From Desulfotomaculaceae bacterium (GTDB lineage: Bacteria > Bacillota > Desulfotomaculia > Desulfotomaculales > Pelotomaculaceae): a stretch of DNA of 48,685 nucleotides. The stretch covers positions 1-48,685 of the forward strand of contig JAQVXL010000008.1 of the NCBI GenBank assembly GCA_028709235.1, given 5' to 3'. The notes beneath the pieces are model-generated. The model saw nothing but the letters and a program-made list of their open reading frames with translations. It did no database searches and was not told the origin of the DNA. Each line of letters opens with the position of its first letter. Position 1 is the first letter of the stretch. The position numbers and the translations under genes are program-made. Below, piece by piece: positions 35,199 through 43,550 of the stretch.

Positions 35199-35413
35199 AA
35201 TAACAGGCTCCCCTGAAAAAATACTGCCACAGGATACAAATGGCCTTACTGCCATTATATTTCCTGTAATAGTGTATTATTACAATTGGGTTAAATATTT
35301 ACATCGCTGTTCCCATTATACATTGCCGGGGCCTTAAAAATTGTCGTGTTCTGTCTGTAAAAGAATTTTTTATATTACAGTTTGCAACAAAAACCTTTAT
35401 ATTGTGCCAGGCA

Positions 35414-35490
35414 GTGGAATGAGACACACCTCTGTTTCAGCGTAGTGGTATCGTTGTGCGATATCAGGACAGTGGAATGTCCCCGATTCC
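35414..35490. repeat. GGGGACA-type repeat, diverged copy
   Basis: The left arm GGAATGAGACACACCTCTG and right arm GTGGAATGTCCCCGATT frame a segment GTGGTATCGTTGTGCGATAT resembling the interior of the 10.4-kb copy. It lies upstream of a small plus-strand membrane peptide gene. Confidence 0.7.
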
Positions 35491-35561
35491 CCGATAATGG
35501 TGGGCACCAACCGGCAATTGAATTAATATATATACTATATACTGGTAAGGATGTGAGCAGA

Positions 35562-35687
35562 TTGCCAACTAAAGATGAAATAACACACGATCTGTTGCTT
35601 ACCATTGCTGTCGTGCTGGCGATACTCTTCGCTACGGGAATTTCGGGTCCGTCAGTAACACCGGGAGAGCCCGTTGTATTTCCCTAA
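35562..35687 (+). CDS. Possible 41-residue membrane peptide
   Basis: A short frame encodes a charged start (PTKDEITHD), one hydrophobic segment of about 18 residues (LLLTIAVVLAILFATGI) and a Pro/Gly-rich tail ending GEPVVFP. The likely start is TTG 35562, about eleven bases after AAGG; GTG at 35553 is an alternative. The composition (one clean membrane helix plus a short tail) is unlike random translation. It is followed 46 bases later by an unknown gene in the same direction, so the two may form an operon. The function is unknown. Confidence 0.5.
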   Translation: MPTKDEITHDLLLTIAVVLAILFATGISGPSVTPGEPVVFP

Positions 35688-35733
35688 CTCCTGGATTACT
35701 TAATTCTCACCTTTGGCAAAAAGGGGGAATCTT

Positions 35734-36084
35734 GTGTTTTCATCACATGAATTGGATACCTTGTTGGCACGGATCGCTTCACAGCTAGGTCTGGGAACAG
35801 GGGACATCCACAAGATCCTCTCCGCAAACGGCAAAACCGGAGGCAGCAGTGGGAAAGGAAAACAGCATATAATACCGCCCCTTACTCCCCAAAAAGTGCT
35901 GGTGATCCTGGGGTTGCTTGCCGGCACACTGGAGGTCAAATCGATTTCAATAGACCGGGATCAAGTGGTTGACATATTGTTGGAAGGTTCGTTAAAAAGA
36001 AAAACCAGACTGGACAACTGCCTGGATGAAATTGGGGCTATGCCCTTTGACGACGTGCTCAGGGCTGTAATGGGGAGGATCTAG
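35734..36084 (+). CDS. Uncharacterised 116-residue protein
   Basis: I do not recognise this protein. It is soluble, with an N-terminal helix (SSHELDTLLARIASQLG), a Gly/Ser/Lys-rich flexible stretch (about residues 35-45) and a hydrophobic helix with PLTPQKVLVILGLLAGTLEV before a C-terminal helical part. GTG 35734 is chosen because AAGGGGG lies six bases upstream; a TTG at 35713 would place that site inside the gene. It lies on the plus strand in a minus-strand cluster, between spoIIGA and an ABC transporter, with GGGGACA repeats on both sides of the pair. A spore-related function is possible from context only. Confidence 0.75.
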   Translation: MFSSHELDTLLARIASQLGLGTGDIHKILSANGKTGGSSGKGKQHIIPPLTPQKVLVILGLLAGTLEVKSISIDRDQVVDILLEGSLKRKTRLDNCLDEIGAMPFDDVLRAVMGRI

Positions 36085-36094
36085 AGCCAGGACA

Positions 36095-36270
36095 ACGGAA
36101 TGGGGACACACCTCCTCTTTCTGCAAGATCGTATCGTTACATGACACTAGACAGAGGAATGGGGACACACCTCCTCTTTGGGGTATTCCTTTGTGGTAGG
36201 AGGTATGTCCCCGATGGGATGATGATGGTTGGATCTTTTCTGCGGGGTTATGTCGTTATGTGTGACCGGA
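36095..36270. repeat. Nested GGGGACA repeat unit
   Basis: Two left arms (GGAATGGGGACACACCTCCT at about 36098 and 36155) precede one right arm (GGAGGTATGTCCCCGAT, 36199-36215). A trailing GGATCTTTTCTGCGGGGTT segment also follows the right arm in the 10.4-kb copy. The 60-base core (36156-36215) is almost the same, in opposite orientation, as the copy at 41.2 kb. Confidence 0.85.
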
Positions 36271-36274
36271 GCCC

Positions 36275-38317
36275 TTACAGCGTAAAGTGCTCTAGAATAA
36301 AAGCGGGGGCGTTTGCTTCATCAAGGAAGCCGGAGATAACCCCGCCGTTGTTTAACACAAAGAATACTTCATAGTCTGCCTCGCTGTTTCTATGATATTG
36401 ACTTAAACACCACTCCAGTTGTTCCAGGCCGGTAATTTTCAGGATGCCCGGTTTTTCTTCTAAGGCTGCAATATCCAGTCGTCTGGTTTTACTTTGCGGC
36501 CTTTCGGAGTCCTCTTCGTTTATGGCGGGAACCCTGTCTATAAACGCGCAGGTGATGTCCGCGCCCGGGACCAGCCGGGCCCGCTCATAGTTCCCGGTAT
36601 CTTTGAGCCATTGTTCGAAATTTGCATATGATTTTTCCCAGTTCTGGCCGAAAGAGTGATCACTTGCATTTTTTATATGGATATTGACGTGAGCCCAGGG
36701 CGGTTTGCCGTTAACCATTTCTTCGTAGGTCTCATTGTATATATCGCTCTGCAGGGCGGTGAAGGCCTGGGCAATCGATTCCTGGTCAATTAGACGCAAG
36801 CTTTTGTTTGACTCGTACCCGGTAATATCGATAAAGTCAACTGCGGCCGGACTGAAGCTGAATATTTCATTATGCAGCTCCTTGTATTCCCGTGATTCAT
36901 AAATCAGTTTCAAACTGCCGGCATAATCCGGAATGGGAATCTCATATTGCCGGTAGATGCGCCTGCCGTTTTCCAGTTCATAGGACAGGCAGATGCGCTC
37001 TGCGTTCTTCATACTTTTAGACAGGGAGGATTCTTTATGATCCGGACCGTTGGCGATTATTTGCCGGTGCAACGCATGAATACGGGCGATGTTGTCTTGA
37101 TCAGTAAATATGGCCTTGACCGGTGTGTACACATAGTTAACATCCTGTGCAATCGGCACATCGGGCTGATAGTTCAAAGGAAAGAATGAGCTATCCATGT
37201 AAATGCTTTTTATTTCACTAATCTCCGGCAGCCTGCTTTCATAACCGGTCCAGTCGAAATGAAACAGACCCAGCAGTACGACCATAGCCAGGGCGTAGAT
37301 GCTATAACCCCTGATCTGGCGCTTCTGAAATACCTGCAGGGATTTATTCAAGAGTATTTCAATCAGGAAATAAGCCAGCAGGGAACCAATAAAGTAACCG
37401 AAATACGTCCAGGCCATACTTTCTTGAGCTGCGTTAAAATAGCTGCCCAGCAGCAACATAAAGCAAAAGGTGACCGAGTACTTGAAAATAGGGCGCAGCA
37501 CCTCGAAAGTAATGGCGCTGCCGGCCGTTTCAGTATTACGCCGCAAGTAAAGACTTCTGCCTGCAAAATACAACACGATACTGATACCCAGGTAAACTGC
37601 CATTTCTCCGGGCTGAAAAGGGGTTCTGGAGATATCAGTAAGCCTGGTCAGAGGAGAAAGGTATTCTATTTTGGATGAAAAATAGTAATCATAAGCGAAA
37701 CCGTAGAGATACTGGTTCAGGTTATGCAGCAAAAGTACGGACAGCCCGCTGGGCAGGAGCAGCAGAATATAACTTAAAACACCCTGCATGGTAGTCATGC
37801 CGGTAACCATACCCACGGCCACAGTGCAGATATAGAACAGCAGGTTAATTAGTAAACTGTTTGATAACCAGGTTAGAATATTTGTACCGTTTACTCCTTC
37901 GATCCCTAGTCCGGCCACCAGGGCCCAGGAAACCAGAGCGGTCAGGATCAGCGGTACAAACAGAAAGATAATTCCTGCAGCGACATGGGTATTGTAATGA
38001 GTTTCCCGCCTGACGGGCAAAGCGTGCGCCATATCTGCCGCCCGGCCGTCCTGTAAGTAGCGGAACAACAGCAGGCCGGTCAGCACGGGAACGATGATTA
38101 AAACCAGTATTTGTGTTGGGACATAATGATCAAACTGAAATATGCGTAAATACGCCGTTGTGTCAATTTGCAGATCTTGCGCCCGGCTGTACAGCATGAA
38201 AACCTTAAGTGGCACAATTGAAAGCAGCAGCAGGAGGTATCCGGCGCCGATCCAGGTGAATCTTTTCAAATCATTGAGCAGAATGCCCGTATTAATAAAG
38301 GACGTTTTTAATTTCAT
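36275..38317 (-). CDS. ABC-2 type transporter permease with large soluble C-terminal region
   Basis: The first 365 residues contain about nine or ten hydrophobic segments in two blocks, an ABC-2-like permease layout. The remaining 315 residues are soluble, probably outside the cell, and resemble no catalytic domain known to me. The start ATG (38317) overlaps the ATPase gene by 26 bases, showing coupling. With GntR and the ATPase it forms a module like B. subtilis ytrABC, linked to envelope stress or antibiotic response. The substrate is unknown. A repeat unit ends at its 3' border. Confidence 0.8.
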   Translation of the reverse strand: MKLKTSFINTGILLNDLKRFTWIGAGYLLLLLSIVPLKVFMLYSRAQDLQIDTTAYLRIFQFDHYVPTQILVLIIVPVLTGLLLFRYLQDGRAADMAHALPVRRETHYNTHVAAGIIFLFVPLILTALVSWALVAGLGIEGVNGTNILTWLSNSLLINLLFYICTVAVGMVTGMTTMQGVLSYILLLLPSGLSVLLLHNLNQYLYGFAYDYYFSSKIEYLSPLTRLTDISRTPFQPGEMAVYLGISIVLYFAGRSLYLRRNTETAGSAITFEVLRPIFKYSVTFCFMLLLGSYFNAAQESMAWTYFGYFIGSLLAYFLIEILLNKSLQVFQKRQIRGYSIYALAMVVLLGLFHFDWTGYESRLPEISEIKSIYMDSSFFPLNYQPDVPIAQDVNYVYTPVKAIFTDQDNIARIHALHRQIIANGPDHKESSLSKSMKNAERICLSYELENGRRIYRQYEIPIPDYAGSLKLIYESREYKELHNEIFSFSPAAVDFIDITGYESNKSLRLIDQESIAQAFTALQSDIYNETYEEMVNGKPPWAHVNIHIKNASDHSFGQNWEKSYANFEQWLKDTGNYERARLVPGADITCAFIDRVPAINEEDSERPQSKTRRLDIAALEEKPGILKITGLEQLEWCLSQYHRNSEADYEVFFVLNNGGVISGFLDEANAPAFILEHFTL

Positions 38318-39191
38318 AGCCTCTGTCCCCCATTTCGTAGATAAATATTTCCTCCAGGGTGAGCGGCAGGATGTCCAGGACTGCCGGATGATAAGACCGC
38401 ATGCGGCTGATAATTTCTGCAGATGCCCCGCGGACGATTAAGATCAGCACACTGCCCCTTTTTTCCTGATACAGCGCCGGCAGGTCCTGCAGCAGGGCCG
38501 GGGGTATCTCGCCGCTAAAGGCAATTTGCACCTTATGTACGTCTGTTTTTAAATCATCTAAATCCTTTTGCAGCAGCATTTCTCCCTGATGCAAAATGCC
38601 GATATAATCGCAGATGTCTTCCAGTTCACGCAGGTTGTGGGAAGATATAACCACGGTCATTTTTCTTTCTGCCACATCCTGAATAATCAGGTTCTTAACT
38701 TTTTTACGCATTACCGGGTCCAATCCGTCCAGGGGCTCGTCCAGAATCATCACATCCGGCATCAAGGGCAAACTGAGCCAGAAAGAGGCCTGGCGCTGCA
38801 TCCCTTTAGACAGTGTCCTGATGCGCCGCTTGATTTCGATATTAAAAACATCCCCGAGTTTTTCGAAGCGGTCCTGATTCCACCGGGGATAGATCCGGGC
38901 GTAAAAAAGAGCCATATCCCGAATGGTAAAATTGGGGAAATGATATGGCGCGTCTGGAATAAAAATAGTACGTGCCTTGATGGAACGGTTTTCAAATACC
39001 GGCTGAGAATCTATCGTGAGGTGGCCTGAATCCGGTCTATAAATACCGGCCAGGATCTTCAAAAGTGTCGTTTTTCCAGCGCCGTTGGAACCGACCAGCC
39101 CGTAAATAGAGCCCCGGTTCACCGACAGGCTGACCTCCTTCAAGGCTTCCGTTTCCTGGAAACGCTTGTTAACCCTTTCTATTTCAATCAT
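38292..39191 (-). CDS. ABC transporter ATP-binding protein
   Basis: This ATPase subunit of about 299 residues partners the permease downstream. Walker A GSNGAGKT (34-41), signature LSKGMQRQ, Walker B VMILDEPLDGLDP and the H-loop (VISSHNLREL) are intact. ATG 39191 is preceded at eight bases by AAGGAGG and overlaps the gntR stop by eight bases, so the three genes are translationally linked; a longer reading from 39209 is not needed. The C-terminal 80 residues form the extension usual for YtrB-type ATPases. Confidence 0.93.
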   Translation of the reverse strand: MIEIERVNKRFQETEALKEVSLSVNRGSIYGLVGSNGAGKTTLLKILAGIYRPDSGHLTIDSQPVFENRSIKARTIFIPDAPYHFPNFTIRDMALFYARIYPRWNQDRFEKLGDVFNIEIKRRIRTLSKGMQRQASFWLSLPLMPDVMILDEPLDGLDPVMRKKVKNLIIQDVAERKMTVVISSHNLRELEDICDYIGILHQGEMLLQKDLDDLKTDVHKVQIAFSGEIPPALLQDLPALYQEKRGSVLILIVRGASAEIISRMRSYHPAVLDILPLTLEEIFIYEMGDRGYEIKNVLY

Positions 39192-39573
39192 CCAGCTTGC
39201 CTCCTTCATCTTCAGATAACTGCATTTTGATCCGGGTGATGATTTCTTGCGGGGGTACGCCCAGATAGCGCATTTCCGACACAGTTTTCACCAGCTCGGT
39301 TTCCAGAGCCCGCAACCGGGCCATATTGTTACCAGGAACAGCAGGCTTAACAAAACTGCCCCTGCCGGGAACAGAATAAATATATCCCCGTTGTTCCAGT
39401 GCCCGGTAGGCCTTCTGGATGGTGTTGGGGTTAATGGTCAGTTCACTTGCCAATACCCGTACGGCCGGTAATTGCTGATCAGGTTTGAGCACATTGTTAA
39501 TGATCAGCTCTTTAATTTTTTCCACCAGCTGTTCATACACAGGCGCACGGCTACGCAGGTCCAGTTCAAACAT
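39184..39573 (-). CDS. GntR-family repressor (YtrA subfamily)
   Basis: This 129-residue regulator has an N-terminal winged helix (about residues 8-75, with PAVRVLASELTINPNTIQKAYR) and a short C-terminal dimerisation helix, as in YtrA. ATG 39573 follows AAGGAGGGG. It heads the GntR-ABC module and should repress it by binding a 41-bp palindrome just upstream (39588-39628), relieved by an unknown signal. In B. subtilis YtrA responds to certain cell-wall antibiotics; the signal here is not known. Confidence 0.9.
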   Translation of the reverse strand: MFELDLRSRAPVYEQLVEKIKELIINNVLKPDQQLPAVRVLASELTINPNTIQKAYRALEQRGYIYSVPGRGSFVKPAVPGNNMARLRALETELVKTVSEMRYLGVPPQEIITRIKMQLSEDEGGKLDD

Positions 39574-39587
39574 AAAACCCCTCCTTT

Positions 39588-39628
39588 CTGTACTAACTGT
39601 ATTAATTTAATTAGTACAGTTAGTACAG
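39588..39628. promoter_or_regulatory. Operator palindrome of the GntR-ABC module
   Basis: CTGTACTAACTGTATTAAT is mirrored by the reverse complement of CTGTACTAACTGTACTAAT, an almost perfect 41-bp inverted repeat, with the half-motif TACTAACTGTA. It lies directly downstream of the -10 box and just before gntR. Confidence 0.85.
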
Positions 39629-39632
39629 GGTT

Positions 39633-39662
39633 ATTGTACAACCTTCACTTTACGTTTGTCAA
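39633..39662 (-). promoter_or_regulatory. Sigma-A promoter of the GntR-ABC module
   Basis: TTGACA (39662-39657) and TACAAT (39638-39633) are 18 bases apart. The operator begins four bases downstream of the -10 box, so bound repressor would cover the transcription start. Confidence 0.85.
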
Positions 39663-39720
39663 CAGGCTTTTGGTTTTAAGTGCCACAAAATTTGGCCCCT
39701 GCAGCCGCACCAAACATAAA

Positions 39721-39741
39721 GAGACCGGCAAGGCCGGTCCC
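39721..39741 (-). terminator. Terminator after selD
   Basis: GACCGGC-CTT-GCCGGTC forms a 7-bp stem extended by G-U pairs, with TCTTTATGTTT following on the transcript. It is 45 bases after the stop. Confidence 0.65.
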
Positions 39742-39786
39742 TGTGTTGTAATCAGATCTAATTTGCAATTCTCCCGCGCAAATTTT

Positions 39787-40860
39787 TTATTCTTCCACGT
39801 GTAACAGCGGCAGATCGGACTGGATGATTTCCCCGATCCGCACGCCGGTCACTCCTTCTTCCTCCAGGGCTCTGACTGTTTGCTCCGCCTGGTCAGCGGC
39901 AACAGCCATGAGCAGCCCGCCGGAGGTTTGCGGATCGGCCAGGATCAACATCTCCAGCTCATCAATATGATTGTCCCAGCGCAGCCATTCTTTTAGATAC
40001 TCAAGGTTGCGGTACGCTCCTCCCGGCACAATTCCCATCGAGGCCAGGGAGCGAACCTGCTCCAGAACGGGTACATCCTTTAAAAAAACCCGGCCTCCAA
40101 CGCCGCTGGCCGCAAGCATTTCATAAAGATGGCCCAGCAATCCGAACCCGGTGATATCAGTACAGGCGCTGGCGCCTGAGGCGATCATCACCCGTGCCGC
40201 CCGGTCATTCAGGGCCGTCATCACATTTATGGCCGCCCGGCGCGCCCCATCGTCCGCCAGCTTGCCTTTGACTGCCGTGTTGATGATGCCCGTTCCCAGG
40301 GGTTTAGTTAAAATCAGGGCGTCACCCGGTCGAGCCCCCGCATTGGTGATGACCCGATCAGGATGGACAATGCCTGTAACCGCCAGACCGTATTTGGGCT
40401 CGTTATCCTCGATGCTGTGGCCGCCGGCCACGATCGCTCCTGCTTCCTTAACTTTGTCTGCCCCGCCTTTCAGGATCTCTACCAGCACGTCCATTGACAG
40501 CAGTTTAACTGGGAATCCAACAATATTCAGGACCAGGAGCGGTTTGGCGCCCATTGCATAAATATCACTCAGAGCATTGGCCGCGGTAATCTGGCCAAAT
40601 GTATAGGGGTCATCGATCACCGGCGTAAAATAATCTACTGTCTGTACTATGGCAATTTGATCATTCAAGCGGTAAACAGCCGCATCATCAGCAGTGGAGG
40701 CGCCCACCAGCAGGTTGGGATCCGTAAATGTGTTTAAATGACACAGTACCTGTGCCAGGTCCTTTGGACCTATTTTTGCCGCTCAACCGGCTGAACTGGC
40801 CATTTCGGTAAGGTTACAGCCAGCCACATCGATGAGCCGGCATTCTTTTTCCCGCTGCAT
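39787..40860 (-). CDS. selD: Selenophosphate synthetase, selenocysteine-containing
   Basis: SelD makes selenophosphate, the selenium donor for Sec-tRNA, from selenide and ATP. The gene reads through an in-frame TGA at 40785-40783 (codon 26) in AG-U-AAKIGP, exactly where the catalytic Cys17 of E. coli lies. Upstream codons from ATG 40860 (ribosome site AAGGAGGG) read sensibly, and downstream DLAQVLCHL, LVGASTADDAAVY and GGHSIEDNEP are family motifs. A SECIS-like hairpin follows the TGA. The total is 357 residues; automatic annotation would start at GTG 40707 and lose 51 residues. It implies the organism makes selenoproteins. No selA, selB or selC is in the window. Confidence 0.95.
40757..40771 (-). 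promoter_or_regulatory. SECIS-like hairpin in selD
   Basis: AGGTCC-AAA-GGACCT is a perfect 6-bp stem with a 3-base loop, 11 bases after the TGA codon. Bacterial SECIS elements sit within the coding region at this distance and bind SelB. Confidence 0.75.
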
Positions 40861-41100
40861 TATTCAATCCCTCCTTCTACATATCAACAGTTTCATTTGT
40901 TGACCTGTTTTACAGTTAACAACCTCTGCTTCCCTCATACAGGGCATAGTTTTTTGCCATTATGCAAAAACCCTTTATTTTATTATTTTGCTTGAATTCT
41001 TTTTTAAAGCTGGGCATTTAAGACTCTCATTGAAGTTTTATTTATCTTATCTTTGGTACGGGACATTGATTATATACAAGATGCTAACGAATATACACAT

Positions 41101-41129
41101 TATATATAACACGTTAAATTTACAGTCAA
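41101..41129 (-). promoter_or_regulatory. Likely sigma-A promoter of selD
   Basis: TTGACT (41129-41124) is followed after 17 bases by TATATA (41106-41101), with TATAAT two bases on. The leader to selD would be about 235 bases. Confidence 0.65.
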
Positions 41130-41150
41130 GAAGACATTTCCCGGCATTTC

Positions 41151-41214
41151 AATCGGGGACATACCTCCTACCACAAAGGAATACCCGCAAAAGGAGGTGT
41201 GTCCCCGTTCCGCT
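41151..41214. repeat. GGGGACA-type inverted repeat near ftsZ
   Basis: On the minus strand the arms are GGAACGGGGACACACCTCC and GGAGGTATGTCCCCGATT, with GGGTATTCCTTTGTGGTA inside. It is about 56 of 60 bases identical to the copy at 36156-36215, in the opposite orientation relative to the plus strand. Confidence 0.9.
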
Positions 41215-41222
41215 AATAGAAA

Positions 41223-41241
41223 ACCCCCTCTGAAAGGGGGT
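41223..41241. terminator. Bidirectional terminator after ftsZ
   Basis: ACCCCCTCTGAAAGGGGGT forms a stem with TTTTTT on the plus side and TTTTC on the minus side. It is 8 bases after the ftsZ stop. Confidence 0.85.
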
Positions 41242-41246
41242 GTTTT

Positions 41247-42296
41247 TTATCGCCTTCTCAAAAAAGCCGGGATATCAAGGTTATCAATATCGGCAAAGGG
41301 CTTGATTTCCAACTCTGTTTTTTGTCGTTCTTTTTTCTGTACCCTGTTTTCAAATCCGGTGGCGATCACTGTAACCCTGACCTCATCTTCCATTTGTTCG
41401 TCGATAACCGCCCCGAAAATGATATTTGCTTCCGGGTCGGCGGCCTGGAAGATAATATCAGCCGCTTCATTCACTTCAAATAACCCCAGAGATGTCCCAC
41501 CGGTTATATTTAAAAGAACCCCTCTGGCGCCTTCGATGGAAGTCTCTAATAAAGGACTGGAAATAGCGCCCCTGGCTGCCTCGGTAGCCCTGTTATCTCC
41601 TTTGGCGATACCGATACCCATTAAAGCCGAACCTGTATCTCTCATGATCGTTTTAACATCAGCAAAGTCAAGGTTAATTAAACCGGGCACGGCGATCAGA
41701 TCTGAGATGCCCTGGACACCCTGGCGCAGGACGTCATCAGCAATACGAAAGGCTTCAACAATCGACGTCTGTTTATCAATGACCTGCAGCAGGCGGTCGT
41801 TTGGAATAGTGATCAGCGTATCCACCCTGGCCTTGAGGTCTTCGATCCCGGTCTCGGCCTGGTTGGCTCTCTTGCGGCCTTCGAAAGTAAAAGGCTTGGT
41901 TACCACTCCCACCGTGAGCGCGCCCAGTTCTTTGGCCACTTCCGCCACAACGGGCGCCGCGCCAGTGCCTGTGCCGCCTCCCATGCCGGCGGTGACAAAG
42001 ACCATATCAGAACCTTTTAAAGCCTGCAGTATCTCATCACGGTTTTCCTCCGCAGCCTTCTGGCCAATTTCGGGATTGCCGCCCGAACCAAGTCCTTTCG
42101 TCAGTTTGGTGCCGATCTGGATTTTATTGTTGGCTTGCGCCAGATATAGTGCCTGGGCATCGGTATTGACCGCGATAAACTCTACCCCTTTGAGCCCTGA
42201 GGTAATCATCCGGTTTACCGCGTTGTTGCCGCCTCCCCCAACCCCGATGACCTTAATGTTGGCAAACTGCTCAAGGTCAAGATCAAAATCAAGCAT
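41247..42296 (-). CDS. ftsZ: Cell division protein FtsZ
   Basis: FtsZ is the tubulin-like GTPase forming the division ring. GTP-binding segments [13 protein letters not shown] (about 18-30) and the tubulin signature [10 protein letters not shown] (about 105-114), then the T7 loop with NLDFADVK (Asp and Asn catalytic), are intact. The C-terminal tail ends with [14 protein letters not shown], the peptide that binds FtsA and SepF. At 349 residues it has the usual size. It lies after sbp and DUF881 genes without an ftsA in front. Confidence 0.98.
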   Translation of the reverse strand: MLDFDLDLEQFANIKVIGVGGGGNNAVNRMITSGLKGVEFIAVNTDAQALYLAQANNKIQIGTKLTKGLGSGGNPEIGQKAAEENRDEILQALKGSDMVFVTAGMGGGTGTGAAPVVAEVAKELGALTVGVVTKPFTFEGRKRANQAETGIEDLKARVDTLITIPNDRLLQVIDKQTSIVEAFRIADDVLRQGVQGISDLIAVPGLINLDFADVKTIMRDTGSALMGIGIAKGDNRATEAARGAISSPLLETSIEGARGVLLNITGGTSLGLFEVNEAADIIFQAADPEANIIFGAVIDEQMEDEVRVTVIATGFENRVQKKERQKTELEIKPFADIDNLDIPAFLRRR

Positions 42297-42437
42297 GTCT
42301 TAGTCCTCCTCCGTCTAAAAACAAATTTCATTATTAATCAATGCAAATATTGTCAATTACCTGGCTAATCAGTTATTCTGGACCAGTTACTGTACTATAT
42401 TGCGATTAAAAACATCTTATTTTCCTAAGATTCCACA

Positions 42438-42806
42438 TTAGTGAGTATTTCCCTTTTTATGATATGATTTTTTTAAAAGATAACGGCGAATAATGGCCAG
42501 GTTCTGGAACAGCCTTACCCCAAAGGCAACAACTGCGGCCAGATAAAGATCCATGCCCAGCCTGTCACCAGCATAGGCCAGACCTGCCGCTAAAAGGACG
42601 TTACTAATGAAACCCGAGATAAAAATGGCATTGTCAAAATTGTCCTCCATGTTGGCCCGGATACCGCCGAACACTGAATCTAAAGCCGCCAGCGCCGCAA
42701 TTGAAAGATACTTGGCGTAAGCCTGCGGCAGCGCCACGGGTATATTTAATCCAATAACAACCCCCACCGCCAGGCCGAATATACTCAACCACAACCCCAA
42801 CCACAT
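42438..42806 (-). CDS. sbp: Small basic family membrane protein
   Basis: This 122-residue protein has three or four hydrophobic segments (about 3-24, 33-48, 62-80 and 86-103) and a basic C-terminus. The motif ALDSVFGGIRANMEDNFDNAIFISGF identifies the DUF1290 'small basic protein' family, found beside DUF881 and ftsQ/ftsZ in Firmicutes and Actinobacteria. The function is unknown; a division role is inferred from context. It begins seven bases after the DUF881 gene stop. Confidence 0.93.
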   Translation of the reverse strand: MWLGLWLSIFGLAVGVVIGLNIPVALPQAYAKYLSIAALAALDSVFGGIRANMEDNFDNAIFISGFISNVLLAAGLAYAGDRLGMDLYLAAVVAFGVRLFQNLAIIRRYLLKKSYHKKGNTH

Positions 42807-42812
42807 TTAGGC

Positions 42813-43550
42813 TCACCCTCTTTGCACATGTTTGGCATAATCAAAACGCAGCATACCGGTATACGCCGGCACCAATACCTGATCAGACTGCTGGACATCA
42901 ACTGTAATGCCGTTGACAGCCAAAATCTCTACCAGCCCGCCTTTTATTTCCAGGCTGCTCTCCAGCATACCCGGATTACCAATGGCTTTAATGCTGTAAG
43001 GGGGCGAAAGCCTGACCAGGTTAATATTGATATGGTTACCGGCCTTGCGCACTTCGCTGGTGGCAAGAATGCGCTGGTCGTTGATGGAAATGGCTTCAGC
43101 CCCGGCCCCGCGCAGGTCGTTAATCACTTTTAGGAGGTCCTCGTCCCGGATGTTATAAAATCCCATACCGGCTTGAGAGGCCTGATCAATTTTCATGGTA
43201 ATATTCACACCCGGCCCCGTCACCGGGATCAGCCCGGCATAGAGCTTGGTTTTGTCGAGTTCGCTTATAACTGCGTCGTCGGCTTCGGTGCGGCCCTGGC
43301 GTGCTGTCTCAATCTTCACTGTCAGGTCGCCGATCTCTTCCTCCAGCTGGGCTATATCTGTTTCTACCTGTTTTTTTTCTATGGTCAGCTCCTGGTACCT
43401 ATCGGTAGTTTTACCGGCGGTGCTATCGTTGTTTGAGCGATACTGAAATGAGATGATCAACCCAAATATGAGAGAAACAGCGATAATCGAAACATATATA
43501 GACTTGTTCAATTCTACCCTCTCCCTAGCTGGCCGCTTGCGCGTATTCAA
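42813..43550 (-). CDS. DUF881 family protein (YlxX/YlxW-like), second copy
   Basis: A membrane anchor (about residues 18-38) is followed by a coiled coil (50-90) and the DUF881 domain (100-240) with LRGAGAEAISINDQRI and GNPGMLESSLEIKGG. The family lies next to divIB and ftsZ in Firmicutes; the function is unknown, but proteins are presumed to act outside the membrane near the septum. Its start overlaps the end of the first DUF881 gene by 26 bases. The two copies share the IRDEDLL/LHDEDVL and EAISIN motifs and probably arose by tandem duplication. Confidence 0.9.
   Translation of the reverse strand: MNTRKRPARERVELNKSIYVSIIAVSLIFGLIISFQYRSNNDSTAGKTTDRYQELTIEKKQVETDIAQLEEEIGDLTVKIETARQGRTEADDAVISELDKTKLYAGLIPVTGPGVNITMKIDQASQAGMGFYNIRDEDLLKVINDLRGAGAEAISINDQRILATSEVRKAGNHININLVRLSPPYSIKAIGNPGMLESSLEIKGGLVEILAVNGITVDVQQSDQVLVPAYTGMLRFDYAKHVQRG

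Larger units (their letters stand above)
40861..41246. other. ftsZ-selD intergenic region
   Basis: This 386-base gap holds the selD promoter, a TTTTTGC/GCAAAAA hairpin (around 40955-40976, function unknown), a GGGGACA repeat at 41151-41214 and the ftsZ terminator at 41223-41241. No gene was seen. Confidence 0.6.

Noticed and set aside
35341-35348. Possible Spo0A box (TTGTCGTG) upstream of spoIIGA
   Set aside because: Only six of eight positions match TTGTCGAA, and the nearby TATAAT lacks a good -35 in proper register; too weak to claim.
39787-40860. selD as a pseudogene broken by a stop codon
   Set aside because: The single TGA lies exactly at the catalytic Cys/Sec position, with a following hairpin and intact motifs on both sides, which fits selenocysteine instead.
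41197-42303. 368-residue plus-strand reading frame opposite ftsZ
   Set aside because: It mirrors ftsZ completely, is rich in Ser/Pro/Arg and has no family motif; an artefact of codon bias on the real strand.
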